Assembly: GCA_037693485.1 (NCBI GenBank)
Contig: CM075350.1
Location: 126,292,001-126,356,000, forward strand
Origin: Kitagawia praeruptora
Lineage: Eukaryota > Streptophyta > Magnoliopsida > Apiales > Apiaceae
DNA: 64,000 nucleotides
Direction: 5' to 3'
Each line of letters opens with the position of its first letter. Within the stretch, counting starts at the first letter, position 1. The notes under the pieces were generated by a model that searched no databases, had not been told where the DNA came from, and saw nothing but the letters and a program-made list of their open reading frames with translations. Both the position numbers and the translations under genes were made by a program. Below, piece by piece: positions 12,695 to 24,900 of the stretch.

Positions 12695-12750
12695 AATATC
12701 TCTAGAGTTCTTAATGTGTTAAGTGAGGACAAAGGGTTTAGCCTTGGTCT

Positions 12751-12758
12751 TATTTATA
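12751..12758 (-). promoter_or_regulatory. TATA box upstream of the mini-ORF
   Basis: On the minus strand GTTATAAATAAGACC lies about 57-64 bases ahead of the mini-ORF start. This is close for a plant promoter, giving a leader of about 30 bases. Confidence 0.4.
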
Positions 12759-13090
12759 ACACAATAAGTAACTCTACAGCTCCTAACTGCCTCTTTTTAA
12801 TGAAGTAATTAATTTTTTTTAAATTAAAAATACTGACAAATACCCGGGGTCATTTCAAATGACACGAATACTCATCACTAAGCAGGCGTATGAGGTAAAT
12901 TAATGTCACATGACTACTCATTACAAAAATTAAAACAAGCATGTGATTTGAATTTAGCTTAGTCATAGCAAACATGCTGTCAAGTAAACAAGTAGCACAT
13001 AGGACAGTAACTTCTCATGACAGTAACATTGAAAGTTAAAGTCACAAGCTGCAATTTTTTAACCACATTGAAAATGTAAAAACTAGTAAG

Positions 13091-16000
13091 TTAACATACC
13101 AGATTTAGCATTCTCAATTCACTTGCCAACCTGTTTAAGGTTGCTTCATCTAGTGGCTTCGTAAAAATATCTTCAAGTTGCTTTTCTGTTGGAACATAAA
13201 TCAGCTTCACAGCTCCTCTTTCAACATGCTCTCTTAGGAAATGATGTCTGATATCAATGTGCTTTGTCCTGGAGTGTTGAACTGGATTGTCTGAGATGGC
13301 TATGGCACTAGTGTTATCACAATAAATAGGAATATTGGACAACTCCATCAGCTGATTTTTCATCCAAAGAATTTGAGCACAACAACTTCCAGCTCCGATA
13401 TATTCAGCTTCTGCAGTTGAGGTAGATACAGAATGCTGCTTCTTGCTAAACCATGACACTAATCTTCCACCAAGAAATTGATAGCTTCCTGTTGTACTTT
13501 TCCTGTCAATCTTGCATCCAGCATAGTCTGAATCCGAATAACCAATCAAGTCAAATCCAGCATCTTTAGGATACCAAAGGCCTAGGTTTGGAGTGCCTTG
13601 AGATATCTAAAGATTCTCTTGATTGCTACTAAGTGTGATTCTTTTGGATCAGCTTGAAACCTTGCACAAAGACATGTAGCAAACATAATGTCGGGTCTGC
13701 TAGCAGTTAAATATAGCAACGATCCCACCATGCCTCTGTAGGTACTAGAATCCACTTTCTTTCCTTTAGGATCCAAATCCAGTTTGGTTGCAGTAGAGAT
13801 AGGTGTCTTGGCAGGTGATGCATCTTCCATGTTAAACTTTTTGAGAAGTTCCTTGACATATTTAGATTGGCTTATGAAGATACCATTATCCTTTTGATGA
13901 ATTTGTAGACCTAGGAAAAATGACAGGTCTCCCATCATGCTCATCTCATACTTGCTCTTCATAAGAGATGAAAACTTTTCACACAGCTTCTCATTTGTAG
14001 AACCAAAGATTATGTCATCAACATAAATCTGAACCAGAATGATGTCCTTGCCATGGTGCTTATAGAACAGTGTCTTGTCCACTACACCTCTTGTAAATTG
14101 ATTTTCAATGAGAAAGGTAGATAGAGTTTCATACCAGGCTCGAGGGGCTTGCTTCAATCCATAAAGTTCTTTGAACAGCTTGTAGACAAAGTCATACAAC
14201 TCAGCATCCTCGAATCCAGGTGGCTGTTCAACATACACTTCCTCTTCTAGTTCTCCATTAAGAAATGCACGTTTGACATCCATTTCGAACACTTTGAAGT
14301 TACAGTGTGCAACATAGGCTAAGAATATTCGAATAGCTTCAAGTCTGGCAACAGGGGCAAATGTTTCATCATAATCGATCCCTTCCTGTTGACAGTAACC
14401 TTTGGCCACTAGCCTTGCCGTGTTTCTTATCACATTTCCACTTTCATGTAACTTGTTTCTGAAAACCCACTTTGTGTCAACTACTGACTTCCCTTTGGGT
14501 CTAGGGACCAGCTTCCATACATTGTTTCTCTCAAATTGGTTTAGCTCTTCTTGCATGGCTATCACCCAATCTGAATCCACCAATGCTTCATTAATTGACT
14601 TAGGCTCAGTTTGAGATAGAAAACATGAAAACATGCTGTCAGCAGAAACATTTCTTCTCGTCCTTATACCAGTAGTGGGATCACCAATGATTAGATTGCT
14701 AGTGTGATCTCTGTTCCACTTAGTGGTTCTGGGCAAACTTCTTTCTTGATCTGCTTGAACATTTCCTCCTTGAGGGGTTGACTTTCCACCATTGATGTTT
14801 TCTCCTTCATGTTCTTCAACATCTCCAGAATCATTCTCATTCTGATGATTAGCCGATACAGTTTGAGATTCAGCTGGAGTTTGAGTAGCATCATTGGTGT
14901 TGACAGCATTTCTTTCAAACTCAATATCCTGAGTGCCAGTAGGTTCATCAGCAACAATTTCTTCTTCTTCCAAATACCCTTGATTTTCAAATCTAAGAGG
15001 CTCCATTTGACCATCCTCTTGCAATCCTGGGAATTTGGTTTCATCAAATGTGACATTCACACTTTCTTCAATGACTTTGTGATCAATGACATAGACTCTG
15101 TAGGCAGTCCTTTCCAATCCATATCCCATGAAAATGCCTTCATAAGCTTTAGCATCGAACTTTCCTTTCCTTTCATGGTTGTCAATCATCATGAAACACT
15201 TACTTCCAAATACATGAAAGTACTTGACAGTAGGTTTCTTTCCTGTTAACAGATAGTAATGAGTGTTTCCATGAGTCTTGTTGATCAAGGTTATGTTCTG
15301 TGTGTAGCAAGCTGTATTAATAGCTTCTACCCAGAAATATATTGGTAATTTAGAATCATTCAACATAGTTCTCGCAGCTTCGATGAGAGTTCTGTTCTTC
15401 CTTTCTACAACTCCATTTTGTTGTGGTGTCCTGGCAGTGGAGAATTGTTGGACAATGCCTTCTTCTTTGCAGAAGTTTCCTAGTGTGGCATTTCTGAACT
15501 CAGTACCATTGTCACTTCTCAGATATTGAACTTGAGCATTGGGGGTTCTTTCAAGAACTCTTATGTAATCAATGATTTCTTGAGCAACTTCGTCCTTTGT
15601 CTCTAAAAACTTCACCCAAGTGTACCTTGAGTAGTCATCCACCATTACCAGGGCATATCTCTTTCTTGCAAGAGATTGAACATTTACTGGACCAAACAAA
15701 TCCATGTGAATTAATTTGAGTGGCTCAGTGTTGGTATTCACTTGCTTTGATTTGTGCACAGATCTCGTCAATTTGCCCATTTGACAATCCTCACATAGTC
15801 CTTCTTGACAGAATTCCTGTTGAGGAAGTTCTCTCACCAAATCTTTCTTCGTCAGAATATTCATATTCTTGAAATTGAGGTATGAGAGCTTCTTGTGCCA
15901 AAGCATGCTTTCACCAACTGATGCTTTACTGTAAAAACAGTAAGCCTTGTCTTTATTGACAGAATTTAGGTCTGCAACAAACAAGCTTCCTTTTCTGACT

Positions 16001-16326
16001 CCTTTTAAAGAGAGGCTTCGATCTTTCTTGTGATAGATATCACAAACCATCATATCAAAATCAACCTTGAATCCCCTGTCACTGAACTGGCTGACACTGA
16101 GTAGGTTGTGCTTCAATCCATCAACAAGAGCAATATCTTCAATGACAACATTTGCAATTTCCGAACAGCCATATCCCACAGTGTAACCTTTGCTGTTGTC
16201 TCCAAAAGTTATGATTGGGCCGGCTTTCTCCACAAAATGTGATAGCAGGGCTATATCACCAGTCATGTGCCTGGAGCATCCACTGTTGATGATCCACATG
16301 ACCTGCTTCTGTTTCTTGCCCAGCAA
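13091..16326 (-). pseudogene. copia pol: protease, integrase, RT, RNase H (decayed)
   Basis: The frame from 16326 to 13582 carries protease, integrase, and RT; RNase H follows in another frame (13549-13091). The protease has INSGCSRHMTG where the family has DSG, so the catalytic Asp is Asn (codon 16285-16287). The integrase zinc finger reads WHKKLSYLNF, with the second His changed to Tyr (15880-15882), then CEDCQMGK. The D,D-35-E residues are kept (MDLFGP, RSDNGTEF, VVERKNR). RT keeps YVDD at 14014-14025 and LYGLKQAPRAWY. One base is missing at about 13596 just before the RNase H (SDSDYAGCKIDRKSTTG, STAEAEYI). With the protease, integrase finger and frame all damaged, this copy cannot produce a working pol. 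Confidence 0.92.
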
Positions 16327-16342
16327 AATAGATGATTTAAAT

Positions 16343-19061
16343 TTACATCTGGTACCAAACTCTGTTGGGTCCTGCAGTTACAGCATCATTGTTCATTTCA
16401 TTCTGCTTCACATTTAAATCAACACTAGAATTCTCCTGTTTGACTTCTTTTACTGTCCACTTGGTTCTAGAGTTAGACTTGGTCTTTCTCTTAGTGGAAG
16501 CTGCCTTTTTACCAACATAGGCAGGCACAGAAGTCTCAGCAGTTTCCAAATAGGAGCATCTTTCAGTAGACAGAATAGGCAGATTGAAACAAGTACTCAT
16601 AACAACAATTTTGCATGGCATATAGTCAATGTTATTACAGACATCCATACTTCTTTGCATAATGGGGGTTCTATGTAAGTTACCACTAACATTGGACGCA
16701 TTAACCTTATCCTGTTTGGGTTTCTTACAAACAAATGTTAAATGATGAGATGATCCACAATTATTGCAAAGCTTCCTAGGGGCATCATTAACATGACTAT
16801 ATCCATTCTTCTTATCAATCCCTAACTTGCCATTCCTATTCTTAGGCTTGTAGACATTTGCTTTGACAGTATGTTTTGAAGTTGCTATCGAGCCACCCTT
16901 GACAGTACCTTTCTTTGCCTCTGTCTTGACAGCAGGTTTGAAAGTTGCTATCTTGGGTTCTCTCTTGACAGTATCTTTTGAACATTCTGTCTGATTACTT
17001 GGTAGAGTTTTTGTCATGGGAGACTTAACAGTATCTTTTCCTTTGCTCAGTGTGCTGTCAATGCACTCTTCTTCATCAAGTAGCTCTTGTTTGATGAACA
17101 AGGAAGTTTCATCAAAATTAGCTTGAAGATTTTTGAAAATCGGATTGGAAACTCTTTTGAGAATTTGAGGTTTGACAGCATCACTATCATCAAGAGCAAT
17201 TGCCTTTCCATGCCTTCTACCATACTCGAAACTTATTCCTACCTTCTGATTCTCAGTGTGATTATCATGATATTCCTAGACTAACCTAGAAGAGTTTCTA
17301 AAAGTTTTGAGTTTAAACTCGTTTTCTGTAATTTGACTCCTTAGAAATTCTTCTATTTCCTTAGCACAGATAATATCATTCTTCAATCTAGCATTCTCTT
17401 GAGCTAATGAATCTAGGGGACTGGTTCTTAGCAATAACATTTCATTTTCAGATTTGAGAGTTTCATTCTGTTTAGTTAACTAAGCAATTTCTTCGTGAGT
17501 AGAAGATAAACTATCATGAATGTTAAACATCTCAGCACTTAAATCCTCAATGGTATGCTTATACTCAGTTTTAAACATATCAAGTAAGACTAGAGATGGT
17601 ACCTGATTTGATGAACTTGAAGCTTCTCCATCAGATTTGGCCATGAGGGCTAAATTCACAAACTCTTCTTCTTCTTCATCTTCAGAATCATCCCAGCATT
17701 TTCCTTCAGCCACATAGGCTTTCCCTTGATTCCTCTTAAACTGATTTCCAGATCCTTTTCCTTGATTCTATCTTGGTCTTCTGCACTCAGTGGCAAAATG
17801 ACCTAGCTCATTGCAGTTGTAACATCTGAACTTCGACCTATCCACTAACCCTGTCTTGTATCCTCCTCTTGTGGCTCCACCAGTGGCCTTTGAAAAACTT
17901 CCCTTGTTGAACTTAGATGATTGACCCTGTGGCTTGTATGACTTGTCCTTTCTGAACTTGATATTCTTGAATCTCTTAGCCATATAAGCCATGGTTGGAT
18001 TATCCATGCTTTCAATCTCTTCTACTGTGTAGAAGTCTTCATCTTCAACCTCTTTCAACTGCAGAACCACCTTCTCCTCGTCATCCAACACCTCCTCAAT
18101 CTTCAAAGATGGCATCTGTGTTGGTTGTGAACTTTGTGCTGGTTCACTTTGACAAGCTACTTGTGGTTCATGAGCTATAAGGGCTCCTGACATGTTTGAT
18201 AACTTGCCTTTGGTTCCAGTTTGAATAGCTCTCTTTTGAAAAAGCTCGAGTTCATATGATTTGAGCACATCATAGAGAGTTTCAAGAGAGACATCATTTA
18301 AGTTTCTTCCCTCTCTTGTGGCTGTGACTTTGTGCTCAAGATGCTCAAGAAGAGTAAGCAGAAATTTGATGTTAATCTCCTTTCTATCATAGAACTTTCC
18401 ATGAATTTGTAACTTAGCTATTAGCTTACTGAACCTCTCAAACATGTGTGTAAGTTCTTCGCCTGGTTTAGCAATGAAGGCTTCATATTGTGATACAATA
18501 ATTTGTCTTTGGTTCTCGCGAACTTCCTCACTTCCTTCACACAGTAACTCTATCTTGTTCCACATCTCTTTTGCAGATCTACATCCCATGACATTACCAC
18601 ACATGGCTTTGTCTAATGTAAGTGAGTCGAGCAAGATGAGTTGTAAATAGTCATCCAAGACTACTTTCTCCTTTTCGGACTCTGTGTACTCTAAAGGCTT
18701 CTTTGCAACCCAATGGGCTGGAATGACTTCATCATTCTCAGTAGCAGCAGCTACTTCCTTCTGAGGTATGAAGGGGCCGTTCTCAAGAATTCCCAAATAC
18801 AGTGGATGGGCAGCTTTGATAAATAACAAGATCTTTCTATTCCAGAAATTGTAGTTCTCTTTATCAAAAACTTGAATCTTGATTCCACTTGACTTCTGAA
18901 GCTACTTCCTTCTGAGGTATGAAGGGGCCGTTCTCAAGAATTCCCAAATACAGTGGATGGGAAGCTTTGATAAATAACAAGATCTTTCTATTCCAGAAAT
19001 TGTAGTTCTCTTTATCAAAAACTTGAATCTTGATTCCACTTGACTTCTGAACACTCGTCAT
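16343..19061 (-). pseudogene. copia gag, broken by a tandem duplication and stops
   Basis: ATG at 19061 lies 30 bases after the PBS. The N terminus (KENYNFWNRKILLFIKASHP) is the usual copia gag start. A 151-bp tandem duplication (18749-18899 and 18900-19050) shifts the frame, so the first frame stops at 18864 and gag resumes from 18829. It then shows the UBN2-type gag core, and a zinc knuckle CYNCNELGHFATEC at about 17780-17825. Stops follow at 17768 and 17480 and more before 17101. A C-terminal part (17101-16343) has a second zinc knuckle CNNCGSSHHLTFVC and ends near GPNRVW. Two knuckles with a long linker is the plan seen also in the intact copia at 37640-39670. Pol follows in another frame. 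Confidence 0.88.
18749..19050. repeat. 151-bp tandem duplication inside gag
   Basis: The unit starting AGCTACTTCCTTCTGAGG occurs at 18749 and again at 18900. The copies differ at a single base that I can see (GGGCAGC against GGGAAGC). As 151 is not a multiple of three, it breaks the gag frame. Confidence 0.95.
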
Positions 19062-19090
19062 GATCTTCAGATTTGTGTATCAATCTGTAC

Positions 19091-19102
19091 GCTCTGATAC
19101 CA
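19091..19102 (-). other. primer binding site (tRNA-iMet) of the 15.2-kb copia element
   Basis: Minus-strand TGGTATCAGAGC, two bases inside the 5' LTR, is the standard plant copia site complementary to the 3' end of initiator tRNA-Met. Confidence 0.95.
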
Positions 19103-19104
19103 GT

Positions 19105-20160
19105 TGTTAGTCCCGGAGTATTGCAGAAGGGGGGGGTTGAATGCAATACTGATAAAATTGAATCTTTAAATCAACAACAAAAATAAAGATTTTAGATTAT
19201 CAGTATATGTATGCAAGCAATAAGTGAAACAAGATTTCTCATAAAATAAATGTTTTATTTATTTTGTGTGAAGTGTTGCTACAACCTGGAGAGAGTGTTT
19301 CTCCAGCTTCGATATCTCAAGAGATACAGATTGCTTCGTGTTGGTACATGAATAGAAAAGAATCTAAGATGTATCTAAGTAGACTAAGATACTCTGTTGT
19401 CCCTATCGCATGGGGTGTTGAGCTGCTGTCGTTTTTAAGTGGCAGCTCATTACAATTTGCACACCAATGTGACTTTCCCAAATTGCTATACAGACAGGAT
19501 AAACCTTATAAGTAAAGCAACCTAGATTCTTTCTATTTCTAGCTAATACAATTCTAGTAGATGTGGATATCACATGCTCCTCGAATTGACCAGCCTTGTC
19601 TTGTGAATCTCTTAAGCTTCTGTCGTAGTCTTGCAGGTCTGCTACAAACGATAGTGTGTTGCAGCAAATCTGTTTCTTGAACATGTAACCTGTCACGGGC
19701 TTTGACTGAGAAGATACCCAATTCAAATAATTCAAGGTGACAGTAACCTTAACCGCAGAGTCTGTTGTCAAAAGAATATTCAGTGGTTGACAGTACGAGC
19801 TCCCGCCAATGTTGCTATCGGAACTCCAAACTTGCTGTCAAGTGTGAGAATGTCAGTGTCTCTTGCTTCATCCAATGTTGCTGTCAAATGTAGCTTTGTC
19901 GTGACTTGCAACATTTGTCTTCTTGTAACTTTACTGTCAGGGACATGACAGTAACCTTTATTCTTGCTGTCTTCTGGATGTATTCCTTGAGGCTTGAACA
20001 AGTGTATGAACTTCTCCCAAATCATACAATTATTACATGGTAGCAATTATTCGAATATGATGACATACTCTGGCTGTGACAGTATGTTCGACTTAGTAAA
20101 AACTAAGTACAGGGAAATATAGTTAAGTTGTCTCTATGCTATCACCCATAAATCCCAACA
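19105..20160 (-). repeat. 5' LTR of the 15.2-kb copia element
   Basis: Begins TGTTAGTCCCGGAG and ends AATCCCAACA on the plus strand, adjacent to the PBS on one side and the TSD ATTGT on the other. About 35 differences from 4933-5989. Confidence 0.95.
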
Positions 20161-20802
20161 ATTGTCTCTATTATGTTTGGACCGGAAATAAAATATTCAT
20201 TTAACAAGGTTATTCGTTTAATATCGATATTTTACTATATCTTGAAAATCATAATAAGATAAAGTTTAATAAGATATAAGGGAGATAAAATTAAATTTGA
20301 GAGGGATGTTAGAGTGAACAAGTCAATTGTAACTTTAATACTTGAAAATGATGCATTAAGAGGAAAACTTACCACTTAATACATCATTAAGTTAGACTTT
20401 ATCTTATTAAACTTTATCGACTTATTTTCAAGACAGAGTTTAATGCATACTTTATCTTATTAAACTTAATCGATTTATATTCAAATAAAGTTTAATGCAT
20501 CATTTTCAAGTAATAAAGTTTAACAAATTGTCCTTTGTAATGCATCATTTTTAAGTATTAAATCTCCAATTGACTTGTTCACTCCGAACCTAAGGTTAAT
20601 GAGTAAAAAAATAACATAATGCTAATAATCAAATCCGAACCTTAGTTTAGTGAATAAAACAAAATCTGAACCTAAGTTAGGGACTAAAAGAAAATCGGAC
20701 CTAACGTTAGTGAGTAAAAAAGATAAATTAATAGTTGAGTGATAGGTTTCTAAAAGGGTCAATAGTCCGGTGATAAAAAAAATTCATTTTCCCTTAATAA
20801 AA

Positions 20803-21952
20803 TTATTCCAATTACTAATATGATTTAGAAATTCAAAAACTAACATTTTATATTTTCTATCTAAATTTTATTATATTTCAAAAACTTTGAAATTCACAAT
20901 ATTTAAATTTTATTCAAAAATTCCCTCTTTGCCCCTGCCCATTTAATAGTAACTTGCAAAATTATGGGAATTTGTATAATATGTCCCAAATTAATGGGGC
21001 ATTTTATAAATATGTCCCATCATGTTAATATATTAATTATATGTCCCATTATCAGTTTTTAAGTTAAATAGAGACCAATATACCCTTGTTATATTAATTA
21101 AATACTATTATAAATACACTATAATTTTTTAATTTTAACCACTAAAAATGTTTTTTTTCTTTGAAGAGGACAGGGGCAATTTTTTAATTTTGACCACTAA
21201 AAAATGTTTTTTTTACTTTGCTTAGAACAGGTCCCGCCAAGGGCACCATTACGCAAATAAATATTAAAATTTAAAATTTAATTTTAGGGCCATGTTTAAT
21301 ATTATAATTAAATTTAATATTACATAGTTTGGGAGAGTTTCAAAGTATTATAATTTAATTTAATATTACATAGTTTGGGAGATGTTAAGTGAATTGAATT
21401 AATCATATTAACACAGAAATGAGAAATTGAATCAAAAACATAATACAAATAGAATCGAGTATTCTTACATAAATGTGTATAAAATTACAATCATGGCCCA
21501 AATACCCCCATGGTAGCATATACAAACACTAGTTTGCACACTTACACCAATAAAAAAATTCATATTTTTATCATACATTATATCTTAAAATAATTTTGAT
21601 TAAAAAGGGTATACTAGTCTTTTTATGTTAAAATTTGAATGAAAAATTGATTTTAGGATATATTTGAAATTTCAAATAAATATAGAAAATATTTACAAAT
21701 CATGTTTCAAATTGGGATATATTATAAAAAAAACCCAATTATTAAAGACAAGGGGGTGCATTCTGAATTGATGGGCTTAAGTTAAGGGATGTGCATTTCC
21801 ATTAGTTCTTGTACAAATTTGTTTTTGATAAATGTTGTAGGGTTGTAGATTGCAATTACCTCTAATAAAATTCTGACTTTATTCCCGTTTCAGATTCAAA
21901 AATTTGAATTTCCTAATATTCTTATTCCTTACTCTCACTGCTTCCCCTGTAG
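20803..21952. other. AT-rich DNA upstream of the Mpo1-like exon; no gene
   Basis: The segment TTAATATTACATAGTTTGGGAG occurs twice near 21300-21380, and CCACTAAAAA(A)TGTTTTTTTT twice near 21140-21210. A possible degenerate inverted-repeat element spans about 20968-21750 without a clear target duplication. From about 21840 a pyrimidine-rich stretch ending CTTCCCCTGTAG at 21952 looks like an intron end. No start codon for the host gene was found. Confidence 0.5.
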
Positions 21953-24900
21953 TATTTGAGAAACACTTTGCTTTCTATGGAGCATACCACAGCAACCCAG
22001 TTAATATATTCATACACATCCTTTTTGTATGGCCAACTGTATTCACTTCTCTTATGATCTTCTACTTCACCCCTTCTATTTTTTCTGAAATTGATCTGTT
22101 TGGTCATCCCCTGGTTTTGAATCTTGGGTTTGTATTGACTTTGATATATGCAATCTTCTATGTTTGTCTTGATAAGAAAGCTGGTTCTTTGGGTGCTTTT
22201 CTTTGTTTTGCATGTTGGGTTTATGGCAGCTCTGTTGCTCATTATTTGGGCTTCTCTCTAGCTTGGAAGGTACTACTACAACTCCCACTTATTTATTATA
22301 CCCATTCTTGTATATTCATTCTTCTACCTTTGTGTTTGGTTTTGTTTCTGGTTGAGAGTGCCTACATTGTTGTAGAGCATTTGTATTGTTTGAAGGCATT
22401 TGAATTTAAAGGTTCATAGTCAGGGGCGGAACCGGGGGGGCTAGCCCCGGCGCCAGCCCGGGTAGGGAAAAAAAAAACAAGTAAATTTTTTTTTTTTTTA
22501 GCCCGGGGTCAAATTTAAAAATGGCTATATATAATTTTTTAGCCTTGGTTGAAATATTAAATAGAGGTATTAGTTTGATTTTTAATTGTGTGTATATCCA
22601 TTTGTTGTATGATTTAGTGAAAAATATCCGATTTTTGTATGATTTAGTGAAAATATCCAATTTTTGCATGATTTAGTGAAAAAAATCCGCGCTTCGCGCG
22701 GCTTACCCTGAAATTTCCCCGCCCCGGAATATAGAGCTAGATTAGCCCGGGGTCCAAAAACATCCTGGTTCCGCCACTGTTCATAGTGTGGCAACAAAAT
22801 TAATTAGGGTGGTTTCAGTATGCAGGACTACCAAGTGTAAAAAAAAAATTAGAAAATCGAAACTGCTTCTTTTTGGTTAAGTGAAAGTGTTTCTATAATA
22901 TTCTGTGGAATTGGTTAAATTGTAGCAGATTGTAGTAATGAAGGATGTATATGATATATACTGTATTTGATAAGAAAGTTTATGTGCAGTGCAAAGTCTT
23001 GATCAATGATCATCAGACTTGACTAGCAGAGCAAATAGGCTTCTGCTTCCTTTAAGTTAAGTGGAGGACTTCTATCCAATGTACGAAGCGGAATGGGAGG
23101 TCAACTAGCGTAATAAATCTTATCTAGTAATGTGATACTAAGTTTTTGTTCAAATATAAGAAGCAAGAGCCAGCCTCTATAGTTATGCATAGACGGTTAA
23201 ATGTGCAACTGAATTTGTCTAGTACTAGGAGCATATCAATTTCAGATTAAGTCCTTATGAAGGTCTGGGACTGGTAGTTGCGCTACTATTGGCAAGACTA
23301 ATGATTCATTGAGAATTTGCAGACGGATTTGACTAGCAATTTCAGATTAAGTCCTTATGAAGGTCTGGTAGTTGGGCTACTATTGGCAAGACTAATGATT
23401 CATTGAGAATTAGCAGACGGATTTGACTGTATGCTACATATTTTCGCAATGCAATTTCATTTGTTCTAAATAATATTTTTTTACTGTACTTTTAAAGTTC
23501 AATTTGTTTAAAGTTTAAACTATAATTATGAATGACTGAACAATTTCATTTTTTCGTTGGTCCCGCCCGTTTGCTTGAAGACTCGATGCGGTCACCATGC
23601 CAAACATTCATTTCGTAATTTTATTTAATATACAAAATCATAGGTGTCTTCTGCCAAGGATTAGTATCTCAGTAGTTACAAGATACAACTGAACTTTTGT
23701 AGATTTATGTCTACTGTTTTCTCCCCTGCTGTTTGATTCTCTTGCGTAGTTCGTGTACACTCTCTACATTCAATGCGTTAATTAGCTGTAAAAGCATGTT
23801 CTTGTGTGTACTAAGATATTAATAATACTAAATTGTAGTAGTAATCCATGTACCTCTATCAAAATTTGCACAGTATAGAATATGTGTGTGAGTGAGTCAA
23901 TGGATGCAGAATCCTAGCATTTTAGGATTGGCGACCTTACAAACAGTTTCCCTATCTGCAAGAACATGTTCCCAAAGCATCTAATTATCAATTATCTGGC
24001 AGATGTTAGGCACATACAGAGAACTATACAAGGTCCGTGAAAGATGTAGATGGATTTTGTATGTCGTATCAGCATATATGCATGACAATCCCCGCACATC
24101 ATGATTATAAATGATCGGGATGTTTGACTTAGAACAATTTTAGTTTTAAACTAAATATTTGACACCTTTTACCTATTCACTATAAACTTTATATTTCAAG
24201 TGTCTGGCATAGATTTGATGTCAACAGTCAACACATATTAGGCATCTTAGACTTTAACATCACAACAAAGTCATAGTTTAGGCACCGTTCAAGACTTTTG
24301 TTCATCTGCTCTACTTATAAATATAGTAGCTCTACAATGTAATTGATACAACACATATATACAAATCACTTCTTCTATGTTACTTCTCTGAATCTCTCTA
24401 CATACAATTTATCATGGTATCAGAGCATGTGTGCTCCTAGGGAAACAAGAAGAACAGAACAGAAGCCCAGAATCAGAAAAAAAATGCCCAGAATTGAAGA
24501 AAAAACAACCAACTGTTAAAAACTCCGAAAATCAAAACACATCCAAACACAAATACAAATATACCACTGGAAAGAGCAGGAGAAGAGGAGATTACAGAGA
24601 CAAGCAAACTGGAAAACCAGCTGTAAACGCGCCCCCACGCGCCACCCCACGCGCCGCCGCGCCGCCACACGCGCCCACGCGCCGGCGCGTGAGGCCTGTT
24701 CCGGCCAGTTTCTGGAGATCTTCCTTCAGAGACTCTGACTCCTCTGTTAATTGTGATTCTATCCGTGGTACTCTTTCTTAAATCTGAGAAATTTTTTTTT
24801 ATCAGTTGAAATTGTTTTGTGTTTCGTTATTTTTCTCCCTGGACTACTGATTGGCTTGATAAAAAACTGCTATATGTATGTCTTGAGAGATAAATAGCAA

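Larger units (their letters stand above)
4933..20160 (-). mobile_element. complete but decayed Ty1/copia retrotransposon, SIRE/Maximus-like, 15.2 kb
   Basis: Two LTRs of 1057 and 1056 bp flank an internal region with, in minus-strand order, PBS, gag, protease, integrase, RT, RNase H, a mini-ORF, a long third ORF and a PPT. A perfect 5-bp target duplication ATTGT lies at 4928-4932 and 20161-20165. The LTRs differ at about 35 positions by eye (~3%), so the insertion is old enough to have decayed but not ancient. Gag is broken by a 151-bp tandem duplication, pol by a frameshift and active-site changes, and the third ORF by seven stops and a frameshift. It sits inside a Mutator MITE. Confidence 0.93.
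4385..20793. mobile_element. Mutator-type foldback MITE, split by a copia element
   Basis: Left end GGAAAAATGAATTTTTTTAT and right end (read inward on the other strand) GGGAAAATGAATTTTTTTTA form long inverted repeats that continue with clear similarity for about 400 bases on each side. Both arms contain TTACTCACTAACGTTA. A perfect 9-bp direct repeat TTAATAAAA flanks it (4376-4384 and 20794-20802). A 9-bp target duplication with long inverted repeats is typical of Mutator-superfamily MITEs. Without the copia insertion at 4933-20160 it would be about 1.2 kb, with no coding capacity. Confidence 0.85.

Noticed and set aside
20968..21750. Possible MITE with TATAATATGTCCCAAATT ends
   Set aside because: Arms are only loosely similar and no matching target duplication could be found (only AATTAT is shared).
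21904..22419. Single 171-codon ORF as the complete Mpo1-like protein
   Set aside because: It starts at TTG, not ATG, and reads past an obvious splice donor at 22270; the spliced model fits the family better.
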